DNA from: Lachnospiraceae bacterium | GTDB taxonomy: Bacteria > Bacillota > Clostridia > Lachnospirales > Lachnospiraceae | Direction: 5' to 3' | Assembly (NCBI GenBank): GCA_900769175.1 | Contig: CAAGFP010000045.1 | Coordinates: 1 to 17,566, forward strand | Length of the DNA stretch: 17,566 nucleotides | In this document: in pieces, positions 1-7,727 of the stretch | Layout: the number at the start of each line of letters is the position of its first letter | Position numbering within the stretch: the first letter of the stretch is position 1 | Notes under the pieces: model-generated | The model's database searches: none | Seen by the model: the letters and a program-made list of their open reading frames with translations, nothing else | Told to the model about the DNA's origin: nothing | Translations under genes and position numbers: made by a program

Positions 1-2
1 AA

Positions 3-785
3 GAAGATACCATAAGACAGGCATTAAATGTTTATCGTATGCGTCTGTTAGGGGCAACGGTGATTCCGGTTAAAAGCGGAACTGCAACATTAAAAGATGC
101 AGTCTCGGAAGCGATGCGGGAATGGACTTCGAGAATTGCGGATACGCATTATTGTCTCGGTTCTGTTATGGGACCTCATCCTTTTCCGACGATTGTGCGT
201 GATTTCCAGGCAGTCATTTCTAAGGAAATCAAGGAACAGATGATGGAAAAGGAACATCGGCTTCCGGATGCGGTCATTGCTTGTGTGGGTGGCGGCTCAA
301 ATGCAATCGGCAGCTTTTATCATTTTATCGAGAATAAAGAAGTGGCATTAATCGGCTGCGAAGCTGCCGGACGGGGCATTGATACGTTTGAGACGGCAGC
401 GACCATCAATACCGGTAAACTGGGAATTTTCCATGGAATGAAATCCTATTTCTGCCAGGATAAGTATGGTCAGATTGCTCCGGTTTATTCGATTTCAGCC
501 GGATTGGATTATCCGGGAGTCGGTCCGGAACATGCATATTTATTCGACCAAAAAAGAGCAAGTTATGTTCCGGTTACGGATGAAGAAGCCGTAAATGCTT
601 TTGAATATCTTGCAAAAACCGAGGGCATCATTCCGGCGATTGAATCCGCACATGCAGTTGCTTATGCAATGAAATTAGCGCCAACCATGAGGAAGGATCA
701 AATCCTGGTAATTACAATCTCAGGCAGAGGTGATAAAGACTGTGCAGCCATTGCACGCTACAGAGGGGAGGATATCCATGAGTAA
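3..785 (+). CDS. trpB: Tryptophan synthase beta chain, 5'-truncated by window edge
   Basis: This PLP enzyme condenses indole with L-serine to make L-tryptophan, in the alpha2beta2 complex with TrpA in the cytosol. The frame is open from base 3 with no start, so the gene begins upstream; about 260 residues of a family length near 390-400 are present. Visible family signatures are RQALNVYRMRLLGA, the stretch ADTHYCLGSVMGPHPFP, and the phosphate-binding loop GGGSNAIG (bases 291-314). The PLP lysine lies upstream of the window. The stop codon (783-785) lies inside the start of trpA, an 8-base overlap that suggests coupled translation of the two subunits. No defect is seen. Assignment is secure by motif recognition. 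Confidence 0.96.
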   Translation, partial: EDTIRQALNVYRMRLLGATVIPVKSGTATLKDAVSEAMREWTSRIADTHYCLGSVMGPHPFPTIVRDFQAVISKEIKEQMMEKEHRLPDAVIACVGGGSNAIGSFYHFIENKEVALIGCEAAGRGIDTFETAATINTGKLGIFHGMKSYFCQDKYGQIAPVYSISAGLDYPGVGPEHAYLFDQKRASYVPVTDEEAVNAFEYLAKTEGIIPAIESAHAVAYAMKLAPTMRKDQILVITISGRGDKDCAAIARYRGEDIHE

Positions 786-1548
786 AATAAAGGAAGCATT
801 CAAAAACGGAAAGGCATTTATTGCTTTTATTACCTGTGGCGACCCGGACCTTGAAACCACGGCAGCAGCCATTCGGGAAGCGGTAAAAAACGGTGCCGAT
901 TTAATTGAATTGGGAATCCCCTTTTCCGATCCGACTGCGGAAGGACCGGTGATTCAGGGGGCGAATCTCCGTGCATTAAACGGCGGGGTGACGACGGATG
1001 ATATTTTTGCATTTGTGAAAGAATTGCGTCGTGATGTAACCGTTCCTCTCGTATTTATGACTTATGCAAATGTGGTTTTCTCTTATGGAAGCGAACGTTT
1101 CCTTACAAACTGTAAGGAAAGCGGAATCGACGGAATGATTCTACCGGATGTGCCTTATGAGGAAAAAGAGGAGTTCCAACCGTTATGTGAGCGTTTCGGA
1201 ATTGATTTCGTTTCTTTGATTGCTCCGACTTCCGAAAACAGAATTGCAATGATAGCCAAGGAAGCAGAAGGGTTTATCTACGTTGTGTCCAGCCTCGGCG
1301 TTACCGGAATGCGCTCGGAAATCACAACGGATTTACCTTCCATCATCAAAGTGATAAGAGAGAATACATCTGTTCCCTGTGCAATCGGATTCGGTATTTC
1401 AACTCCTGAACAGGCAAAACGAATGGGAGAGATTTCGGATGGTGCCATTGTGGGTTCTGCGATTATTAAAATATTGGAAAAATATGGAAAAGCCGCACCG
1501 AAATATGTGGGAGAATATGTGAAATCCATGAAGGATGCGATGCGATAA
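778..1548 (+). CDS. trpA: Tryptophan synthase alpha chain
   Basis: TrpA cleaves indole-3-glycerol phosphate to glyceraldehyde-3-phosphate and indole, which passes to TrpB. The protein has 256 aa, a normal TIM-barrel length. The start at 778 is preferred because GGGGAGG lies just upstream (764-770) and the N-terminus then reads MSKIKEAF as in the family; the reading frame is open further upstream but that part overlaps trpB. The catalytic glutamate is Glu44 in LIELGIPFSDP. The second acid, Asp60 in E. coli (motif ADGP), is a glutamate here (Glu55 in TAEGP). The phosphate-binding region is seen as IGFGIST and GAIVGSAI. It is the last gene of the operon and is followed by a terminator. Confidence 0.96.
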   Translation: MSKIKEAFKNGKAFIAFITCGDPDLETTAAAIREAVKNGADLIELGIPFSDPTAEGPVIQGANLRALNGGVTTDDIFAFVKELRRDVTVPLVFMTYANVVFSYGSERFLTNCKESGIDGMILPDVPYEEKEEFQPLCERFGIDFVSLIAPTSENRIAMIAKEAEGFIYVVSSLGVTGMRSEITTDLPSIIKVIRENTSVPCAIGFGISTPEQAKRMGEISDGAIVGSAIIKILEKYGKAAPKYVGEYVKSMKDAMR

Positions 1549-1572
1549 AAAGTGATGCCATGTGATAAAATT

Positions 1573-1618
1573 AAGCCGGAATCTGCATTTTATTTTAATG
1601 CATTTTCCGGCTTTTTTG
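1573..1618 (+). terminator. Rho-independent terminator of the trp operon
   Basis: A perfect 9-bp outer stem pairs AAGCCGGAA (1573-1581) with TTCCGGCTT (1605-1613), followed by a T-run (1612-1617). Inside it TGCATT and AATGCA can pair further. It sits 25 bases after trpA and 15 bases from the end of the convergent typA gene, so it may also work for typA, although the minus-strand U-tract is weaker. Confidence 0.9.
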
Positions 1619-1632
1619 TTGTTACTATTATT

Positions 1633-3471
1633 TTAACCGTTATTTTTTGCAAAAGCAGCACGTTTTCTTAATGTAGGATCCAGAATCTTTTTTCGGATTC
1701 GAAGGTGGCTTGGTGTAACCTCTAACAACTCATCCGTATCAATAAAGTCAAGTGCCTGTTCCAGACTCAGAATTTTTGGCGGCGTAAGTCTTAATGCTTC
1801 GTCTGCGCTGGAGGAACGGGTATTGGTAAGCTGTTTTTTCTTGCATACATTTAATTCGATGTCTTCTGCCTTGGGATTCTGACCGACCACCATTCCGGAA
1901 TATACCTGCTCGCCCGGTCCGATGAAGAGTGTTCCTCTCTCCTGTGCATTGAAGAGACCATAGGTAACGCTTTCGCCGGTTTCAAAGGCAATGAGGGAAC
2001 CCTGTTTTCTGTATTGGATGTCTCCCTTGTAAGGACCATATCCGTTAAATATGCTGTTCATGATTCCGTTTCCCTTGGTATCTGTCATGAAATCGCCGCG
2101 GTATCCAATCAGTCCGCGGGAAGGAATGGAAAACTCAAGTCTTGTATATCCTCCGGCACCCATTCCCATATTTAAAAGTTCGCCTTTTCTCTGGCTTAAT
2201 TTCTCAATGACGGTTCCGCTGAATTCTTCCGGAACATCAATATAACATAATTCCATAGGCTCTAAGAGTTTGCCGTTTTCGTCATTTTTATATAAAACTT
2301 CAGCTTTGCTGACTGCGAATTCAAAGCCTTCACGACGCATATTTTCAATCAGAACGGAAAGGTGGAGTTCACCACGTCCGGAAACCTTAAAGGCTTCTGT
2401 GGTGTCGGTTTCTTCCACACGCAAGGAAACATCGGTATTTAATTCGCGAAACAGTCTGTCACGAAGATGACGGCTTGTGACATATTTACCTTCCCTGCCT
2501 GCCAACGGGGAATCATTTACAATGAAATGCATTGCAATGGTAGGCTCGGATATTTTCTGGAACGGAATCGGTTCCGGATTCTCAGGTGAGCAGAGTGTAT
2601 CACCGATGTGAATATCTGCAATACCGGAAATGGCAACGATAGAACCGATTTTTGCTTCTTTCACTTCTACCTTATCAAGACCATCGAATTCATAGAGTTT
2701 GGAAATTTTGACCTTCTTTTGTTTCTCTGGCTCATGCACATTCACGATGACAACTTCCTGATTCACGGCAACTGAGCCGTTGTCTACCTTGCCGACACCG
2801 ATTCGTCCTACATATTCATTGTAATCAATCGTACTGATTAATACCTGTGTGCCTGCATCCGGATCTCCTGTGGGAGCAGGAATATAGTCAAGAATGGTTT
2901 CAAAAAGAGGAACCATGTTTTTCGGTTCATCTTCAAGCTCTAAAACTGCGGTTCCCGCTTTCGCTGATGCAAAAACGAAGGGGCAGTCTAACTGCTCATC
3001 ATCGGCTTCGAGTTCTAAGAAAAGCTCAAGAACTTCGTCAATGACTTCATTCGGACGCGCTTCGGGGCGGTCAATTTTATTAATACAAACAATGACCGGA
3101 AGCTTTAATTCCAAGGCTTTACGAAGAACGAATTTCGTCTGCGGCATTGCTCCTTCGAATGCATCCACTACTAAAATGACGCCGTTAACCATTTTTAGAA
3201 CACGTTCAACTTCTCCGCCGAAATCTGCATGCCCCGGGGTATCTATGATATTGATTTTGGTTCCTTTATACATGACGGCAGTGTTTTTTGATAAAATAGT
3301 GATTCCGCGTTCTCTTTCGATGTCATTGGAATCCATTACGCGTTCGGCAACTTCCTGATTTTCTCGAAATACACCGCTTTGTTTTAAGAGCTCGTCTACC
3401 AGGGTTGTTTTACCGTGGTCAACATGAGCAATAATCGCAATATTACGAATGTCCTCTCTTGTCTGTTTCAT
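1633..3471 (-). CDS. typA: Ribosome-associated translational GTPase TypA/BipA
   Basis: TypA/BipA is an EF-G-like GTPase that binds the 70S ribosome and assists 50S assembly and stress or cold adaptation. The protein is 612 aa, full length for the family. GTPase motifs in order: P-loop AHVDHGKT (15-22), switch I RERGITI (53-59), DTPGH (77-81), NKID (131-134) and SAK (169-171). These are followed by EF-Tu-like domain 2, EF-G-like domains III and V, and the BipA-specific C-terminal domain (SRGLIGYRGDF, then NTRSSSADEALRLTPP). The ATG at 3471 is preceded on the minus strand by GGAG at good spacing. It is transcribed convergently to trp and divergently from the membrane protein at 3733. No defect is seen. 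Confidence 0.97.
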   Translation of the reverse strand: MKQTREDIRNIAIIAHVDHGKTTLVDELLKQSGVFRENQEVAERVMDSNDIERERGITILSKNTAVMYKGTKINIIDTPGHADFGGEVERVLKMVNGVILVVDAFEGAMPQTKFVLRKALELKLPVIVCINKIDRPEARPNEVIDEVLELFLELEADDEQLDCPFVFASAKAGTAVLELEDEPKNMVPLFETILDYIPAPTGDPDAGTQVLISTIDYNEYVGRIGVGKVDNGSVAVNQEVVIVNVHEPEKQKKVKISKLYEFDGLDKVEVKEAKIGSIVAISGIADIHIGDTLCSPENPEPIPFQKISEPTIAMHFIVNDSPLAGREGKYVTSRHLRDRLFRELNTDVSLRVEETDTTEAFKVSGRGELHLSVLIENMRREGFEFAVSKAEVLYKNDENGKLLEPMELCYIDVPEEFSGTVIEKLSQRKGELLNMGMGAGGYTRLEFSIPSRGLIGYRGDFMTDTKGNGIMNSIFNGYGPYKGDIQYRKQGSLIAFETGESVTYGLFNAQERGTLFIGPGEQVYSGMVVGQNPKAEDIELNVCKKKQLTNTRSSSADEALRLTPPKILSLEQALDFIDTDELLEVTPSHLRIRKKILDPTLRKRAAFAKNNG

Positions 3472-3543
3472 ATTATCTCCATTCCGAAGCTTTTGGGCTT
3501 CTTTTCAGATTTTATTTTCTTTGTATTAAATACGAAATAATCT

Positions 3544-3557
3544 TTTTGACCCCAACA
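3544..3557. repeat. 14-bp repeat, copy 1 (inverted relative to 4607-4620)
   Basis: TTTTGACCCCAACA is the exact reverse complement of bases 4607-4620. The two copies bracket the membrane-protein gene, one in each flanking spacer. Confidence 0.7.
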
Positions 3558-3671
3558 CCAAAAAAGTTTCTTACATGATTTTACTCAAACGAAAACAGTA
3601 TAGCACCATATATTCTTTGGTTTCAATGGCAAAATTGCCGATAAACAAAGGAAATCTAATCTTTTCTTGCA

Positions 3672-3700
3672 TTGATTTATCGAAAATAGTAGAATAGATT
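3672..3700 (+). promoter_or_regulatory. Putative sigma-A promoter for the membrane-protein gene
   Basis: TTGATT (3672-3677), a 17-bp spacer, then TAGATT (3695-3700), 32 bases before the ATG at 3733. Each hexamer matches the consensus at four of six positions. The 261-bp spacer between typA and this gene also holds a copy of a dispersed repeat (3544-3557). Confidence 0.4.
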
Positions 3701-3732
3701 TGTTAACAGCATATAGTACTCGGGGGATTGTA

Positions 3733-4488
3733 ATGAAAAAGGATGACAAAAAACTATACGGAATCATATGTACGGCACTTGGCGGCATATTTGTAATAGC
3801 GGGAATTGTTTTATTTATTTTGAACAATTACATGAATCTTTATGCACAGAAAACAGTTGCAACGATTCTTTCCGAATATAATGTAACTGCAGAAGACGGC
3901 TCTACCTATAAAATGCTTGAAATCTGTTTCAAGGTAAGAGGCGATTTAGTCACTACCACAATGGAGATGCATGAAGATATCCCGCCTGAAAAGGTAGATA
4001 TCGAAGTGTATTATAACATAAAGAAACCGAGAATGATTCTGGATGCGGGATGGAATTTCCTTCCGTTGCTTGTTTCTTTCCTTGGTCTGCTCATTGTGAT
4101 TCCGGGACTTTCTTTCCTTGAAATTCTGGGTATTAAAATATTTGAGCAGGGAAAAGACAAATACACAGGAAATGAGAAAAACAAACGCAAGGCACAGATT
4201 ATGGAACGCCTTGAAAATAACGTTCTTCCGTTTATCGGAGCAGTTGGAATTACGGTGTTTGGGATTATCATGGTTGTTTTGAAAGCCGGCTGGTGGTATT
4301 GGATTTTTATCGTAGGCGGCGGAATTATGGATGTATATTTCGGAATTGAAATTGTTCCAGCCCTGCTGGATTTAAGAAAGGAAAACGGAATTCGAAATAT
4401 CAAGGCTGAAGTTATTGACACCGATATGAGTTTGGAACTGAAAAAAGAAGAAAAAAAATCGTTAACTGAAGATGAGAAGAGAATTTGA
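3733..4488 (+). CDS. Four-helix membrane protein, DUF3592-like outer domain
   Basis: A 251-aa integral membrane protein of unknown function. Hydrophobic segments lie at about residues 9-31, 109-134, 165-183 and 187-209. Between the first two is a soluble region of about 75 residues with a beta-rich pattern ending in VYYNIKKPRM, which resembles DUF3592-type extracytoplasmic domains (a conserved vYYnp..P motif before the next helix); this match is by pattern only. A charged loop (about 138-162) and a basic/acidic C-terminal tail should be cytoplasmic. The ATG at 3733 is chosen because GGGGGAT lies just upstream; an earlier in-frame start would fall in the promoter region. It appears monocistronic, between its own promoter and terminator. 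No function can be assigned. Confidence 0.8.
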   Translation: MKKDDKKLYGIICTALGGIFVIAGIVLFILNNYMNLYAQKTVATILSEYNVTAEDGSTYKMLEICFKVRGDLVTTTMEMHEDIPPEKVDIEVYYNIKKPRMILDAGWNFLPLLVSFLGLLIVIPGLSFLEILGIKIFEQGKDKYTGNEKNKRKAQIMERLENNVLPFIGAVGITVFGIIMVVLKAGWWYWIFIVGGGIMDVYFGIEIVPALLDLRKENGIRNIKAEVIDTDMSLELKKEEKKSLTEDEKRI

Positions 4489-4527
4489 ACGGACAGATTT
4501 AAATTGCCTGAACGAATTGACGGAAAT

Positions 4528-4565
4528 AAAAGGAGGAATCAGATGCATAATGATTCCTCCTTTTT
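4528..4565 (+). terminator. Strong rho-independent terminator
   Basis: A perfect 14-bp stem, AAAAGGAGGAATCA (4528-4541) against TGATTCCTCCTTTT (4551-4564), with a 9-base loop and a T5 run. It lies 39 bases after the membrane-protein gene. Confidence 0.9.
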
Positions 4566-4606
4566 CATATATAATAGGAATTCCTTCTAAATATTTTATT
4601 TTATGA

Positions 4607-4634
4607 TGTTGGGGTCAAAAGGTATTTTGCCCCT
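4607..4634. repeat. 14-bp repeat, copy 2, within an imperfect palindrome
   Basis: TGTTGGGGTCAAAA (4607-4620) matches copy 1 in inverse orientation. Its GGGGTCAAAA half pairs with the following TTTTGCCCC across a GGTA loop, with one unpaired T, so the copy can form a hairpin just upstream of the S8 protease gene. This is typical of small dispersed palindromic repeats. Confidence 0.6.
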
Positions 4635-4661
4635 GGTATCGGTTTATAAAAGGAAAAGGAT

Positions 4662-4949
4662 ATGAATCAAATCAGCGAAAATCTATTAAATCTGAGCCTT
4701 TCGGTTTCAAGAGAGGAATTGGAGAAATCTCCGGAATTAAATGCAGGATATTTCGAAGAATCTGACAGCTTTGAACTGATTGTAAAATTTAATGGTGATA
4801 TTTTACAATATGAACAAAGCGGAATTCGTATCGACGTGTTGTTAAACGGTTATGCGATTTGCCTTGTTGAGAGGGAGTATATTGACTATTTTTTAGCGAG
4901 AGAGGAAATTGAATATGCTGAGAAATCCAAACAATTTTACTATGTCTAG
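4662..4949 (+). CDS. S8 protease N-terminal (prodomain) part, frame-broken
   Basis: A 95-aa ORF that reads as the N-terminal pro-region of the S8 protease that follows. It contains a ferredoxin-like inhibitor-type pattern (FELIVKFNGDI, then NGYAICLV) and ends in IEYAEKSKQFYY, which normally leads straight into the linker of the catalytic domain. Here a TAG stop follows at 4947-4949, and the catalytic domain continues in the +1 frame, overlapping by 41 bases. The ATG at 4662 has AGGAAAAGGA just upstream. Either a single frame mutation splits the gene, or prodomain and protease are made as two coupled products. On its own it has no enzymatic motif. Confidence 0.7.
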   Translation: MNQISENLLNLSLSVSREELEKSPELNAGYFEESDSFELIVKFNGDILQYEQSGIRIDVLLNGYAICLVEREYIDYFLAREEIEYAEKSKQFYYV

Positions 4950-6225
4950 AAAAATTCCCTCAAGTCTTTTAGAATTTACCGGGAAAGGAGTCTGTGTCGG
5001 AATTATTGATTCCGGAATGGACATTTATTCATCTGCATTCCGGAATGAGGATGGAACTACCAGAATCGCATATTTTTGGGATCAGACCTATGAAAGCAGT
5101 TTTGAGGGACGGGTATATACACAAAACGATATCAATGAATTACTGGAAAATGAGAGACAAAACTTAAGTTTTGACCAAACCGGTCATGGAACGGCGGTCG
5201 GAGGAATTGCGGGTGGATATATGCCGGTCTATGACGATAACGGAAGAGAGAATCTTGAAGAAAGTGTAATCGGCGTGGCTGTAGAATGTACATTTATCGT
5301 TGTAAAGCTTGGCATAGTAAGAAAAAGAGATTTCCCAAGAACAACACAGATTATGCGGGCAGTAGATTTCTGCATTCACAAAGCCAGAGAATTACGAATG
5401 CCGTTAGTAATCAATTTAAGTTTTGGAAATACCTATGGGAATCATTTGGGAAATACGTTATTTGAAGAATATTTAAATAATGCATCTTTGGTCTGGAAAA
5501 CTTCCATAGTAGCCGGAAGCGGAAATGAGGCAGATTCCTACGGACATATCGCAACCGGGCTTGAGAAAAACAGACCAAGTAACCTGGAACTGTCCGTTTC
5601 AAATTATGAGAGTGCATTGAGTGTCCAGTTATGGTGCATGTGGCAGGATAACTTCCGGTTATTTCTGGAAGCACCTTCCGGAGAGATAATAACCATTGAA
5701 ACGAATACATATGGTTTTCAGCGATATCGTTCGAAAGGCACAACACTTGCAGTCTGGGTCGGAGCGCCTTCTCCTTATGAACTGGAAAGAGAAATCTATA
5801 TCGATTTTATCCCAATTGCAAATTACATCGATTCAGGAATCTGGACAATAAAAATAGTTCCGATTGAAGATAATACCGGGCAAATCAGACTCTATCTTCC
5901 AAGCAGCAGGGCAAGGAATGAAGAAACGAGATTTTTAATTTCCACGCCGGAACTCACATTGACGGTTCCTTCTTCGGCAAACCGGCTTATTACGGTCGGC
6001 GCATATAATGAAGCCACGAACGCCTATGCGCCTTTTTCGGGAAGAGGAGAAGCAGGACGCATACAAAAACCGGATTTTTGCGCAAGCGGAGTGCGTGTCA
6101 AAAGTGTTGGTTTTTTAAACCGGAAAGAGTATTTTACCGGAACAAGTTTTGCAGCTCCTTTTATTACGGGAATTGCGGCTTTACTGATGGAATACGGGGA
6201 TGGCGTTATAATAAGGTTAAGTTAG
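4909..6225 (+). CDS. Subtilisin-like S8 serine protease (Csp-like), 3' end displaced by insertion
   Basis: A subtilase catalytic domain with all three triad residues (numbered from the TTG at 4909): Asp34 in GIIDSGMD, His93 in TGHGTAVGG and Ser413 in GTSFAAPF. The long beta-rich insert between His and Ser, and the absence of a signal peptide, fit the clostridial Csp-like group, whose known members process spore-germination proteins. True translation could begin at the ATG at 4915, which has AGAGGA about 9 bases upstream, or by fusion to the preceding prodomain. Genuine sequence ends at Gly430 (base 6197). The last eight codons (GVIIRLS-type tail) come from the inserted element. The missing 41 C-terminal codons are at 13301-13423. 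Confidence 0.88.
   Translation: MNMLRNPNNFTMSRKIPSSLLEFTGKGVCVGIIDSGMDIYSSAFRNEDGTTRIAYFWDQTYESSFEGRVYTQNDINELLENERQNLSFDQTGHGTAVGGIAGGYMPVYDDNGRENLEESVIGVAVECTFIVVKLGIVRKRDFPRTTQIMRAVDFCIHKARELRMPLVINLSFGNTYGNHLGNTLFEEYLNNASLVWKTSIVAGSGNEADSYGHIATGLEKNRPSNLELSVSNYESALSVQLWCMWQDNFRLFLEAPSGEIITIETNTYGFQRYRSKGTTLAVWVGAPSPYELEREIYIDFIPIANYIDSGIWTIKIVPIEDNTGQIRLYLPSSRARNEETRFLISTPELTLTVPSSANRLITVGAYNEATNAYAPFSGRGEAGRIQKPDFCASGVRVKSVGFLNRKEYFTGTSFAAPFITGIAALLMEYGDGVIIRLS
6190..6209 (+). other. Left attachment junction (attL)
   Basis: Host sequence up to TAC, the crossover GG (6196-6197), then element GGA and the arm TGGCGTTAT (6201-6209). The arm is an inverted near-copy of the ACACCA arm at the right end, at the same three-base distance from GG. 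Confidence 0.8.
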
Positions 6226-6504
6226 TAAGAAGCCTATAAACAAAGGGATTTCCGTTAAGTCAGTCCTATATAAAAAACTGAGTTTATATAGAAATTTGAT
6301 TTGGACAGGCTTGTTTGTAATCTAATAATTGAATAAAAATCGAATATGTAGTAATTATGAATAAGAAAGGTACATATCTAGATGAAGCTAAACATTGAAA
6401 TATATCATTGAAAATGTTAAAATGAAGATGTATTTGAGGAAAAGAATAGATAAAATAGCTTCTCGAAGAAAAGGTATCAATAAAATAGAAAAGGGGGTAT
6501 TAAA
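6226..6504. other. Noncoding left end of the element
   Basis: An AT-rich stretch of 279 bases without a credible ORF. It contains a perfect 9-bp inverted repeat, CTATATAAA (6266-6274) and TTTATATAG (6283-6291), without a T-run, and a strong promoter at 6395-6423. No copy of the full 22-bp right-end motif was found here. Confidence 0.6.
6395..6423 (+). promoter_or_regulatory. Sigma-A-type promoter for the element cargo
   Basis: TTGAAA (6395-6400), a 17-bp spacer, then TAAAAT (6418-6423). Both hexamers match consensus at five of six positions. It lies about 80 bases upstream of the cargo start at 6505. Confidence 0.65.
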
Positions 6505-6519
6505 ATGGGTATTAAAATG
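6496..6519 (+). repeat. 12-bp tandem duplication at the translation start
   Basis: GGTATTAAAATG occurs twice in a row without mismatch (6496-6507 and 6508-6519). It gives two in-frame ATG codons, 6505 and 6517, and duplicates the codons for GIKM. Confidence 0.85.
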
Positions 6520-7202
6520 AAATTAATTAAAAAAATTCTTTGTGTTTTTTAACTTTAGCTGTAGTATTTTTGCCATTGACTGCATTTGCTGGCACTAAAT
6601 CAAATGATACTGAAGAATGTCATACTTATACCTATTGGGATGGAAGTACTATTGAGTATTATCTTGATAAGGATGGTAATCCTTATATATTTCAAAATAA
6701 TCAAAAACTAGAGATTATTTTTCCTGATAGTCATTTTGTTGTTACAGATCCTGAATTATTAGCAGAATTGAATAAGTTTAGCGATTCTATAAAAAAACAA
6801 GGCGAGATAAAATCTCCGCCAACCAACTATGTGGATCTTTCGACAAATCCTAACTATATGGTGTCTCCAACAGACACATTTGCTGCTGATTTTGATGCTT
6901 ATGGTGCAATTGGGTCATCGTATTATAAATATAATACATCGCATGCTACATTATCCATTCAAACATCAAATTACACAAAAAAAGCATGGTATAATAGTCC
7001 CTTAGTAACCCTTTATGTGTATTATTACGATATTGTTAATGATTCATGGAGCGGAGATACGTATAATGATATTAATTGTACCGGGATAAATGGAAAGGTT
7101 ATTCTTTTTTCTCCGGCATTAACACCTTACGGTAAAATTACCATTACATCTAGTTACTTAAGTTATACTGATGTAAATGTAAAAACATTGCCGTCTTCAT
7201 AA
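6505..7202 (+). CDS. Secreted cargo protein, signal peptide split by a frameshift in a T6 run
   Basis: The start at 6505 has a good ribosome site (AAGGGGG, 6491-6497) but reaches TAA at 6550-6552 after MGIKMKLIKKILCVF. The -1 frame then continues LTLAVVFLPLTAFAG and stays open to 7202. Joined together, the two parts make a textbook signal peptide (basic n-region, hydrophobic core, AFA-G cleavage site). The break falls in T6 (6545-6550), and one more T would restore the frame. Without it, only a TTG at 6540 lacking the basic n-region could start the long ORF. The mature part, about 200 aa, is rich in Tyr, Thr, Ser and Asn and beta-like in pattern, without cysteine pairs or known motifs. No family is recognised. 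It may be an exported accessory or surface protein. Confidence 0.65.
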
Positions 7203-7233
7203 TATTTTATTAAGTTTAAAGGATGAAGTAAAT

Positions 7234-7647
7234 ATGAAAAAGAAACAAATTACATTGATATTGATACCTTTTCTCATAATTATTCTTTGTATTTCTATTT
7301 CATACATAGTTTATGGTTACTACAATCCACAAGTAGATTTAAGGATTACTAATTTTAAAAAAAATAACCAAAGTTACCCAATGATACATATTGCGTATAA
7401 TCAAAAAAGTATTTTGGGAATTAGTAAAAAAACAATTAACAAAATAGAAAGAATAGGTAATGATATTAGGGAAAACGAAGAAAAAATAAGACTAAAATAT
7501 TCCTGTTATGATGTAGAAGCTAATTATGATTCAAAGTTAGGAATTATCTTTCTAAAAGGCTACTATATAGATGATGAAGGAAATAAGAATTCCATTAATG
7601 AATCTTTCAAAATCGATTTTAAAATTTCTAGTTTTGTTATTAAATAG
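7234..7647 (+). CDS. Small membrane-anchored cargo protein, unknown function
   Basis: A 137-aa protein with MKKK followed by a single hydrophobic segment at about residues 7-29 (signal anchor or uncleaved signal), then a 105-residue charged, Lys/Asn-rich outer domain with alternating beta-like stretches. There is no lipobox cysteine and no catalytic motif. AAAGGATGAAG lies about 6-16 bases before the ATG. It follows the secreted protein by 31 bases and shares its promoter and the terminator at 7728, so the two form a small export-directed cargo operon. Its codon use is markedly AT-rich compared with the surrounding chromosome. No family is recognised. Confidence 0.7.
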   Translation: MKKKQITLILIPFLIIILCISISYIVYGYYNPQVDLRITNFKKNNQSYPMIHIAYNQKSILGISKKTINKIERIGNDIRENEEKIRLKYSCYDVEANYDSKLGIIFLKGYYIDDEGNKNSINESFKIDFKISSFVIK

Positions 7648-7727
7648 TTATCCAATAAATAACCGATGCCGTACAGGTGCAGGTTAGGGGATTTATAAGT
7701 ATAACTGATAATAAGAAGATTTAGTAG

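Noticed and set aside
2894..3358. 154-codon plus-strand ORF inside typA
   Set aside because: It lies wholly antisense to a full-length conserved GTPase, has a low-complexity Ser/Arg composition and no ribosome site. It is a shadow of typA.
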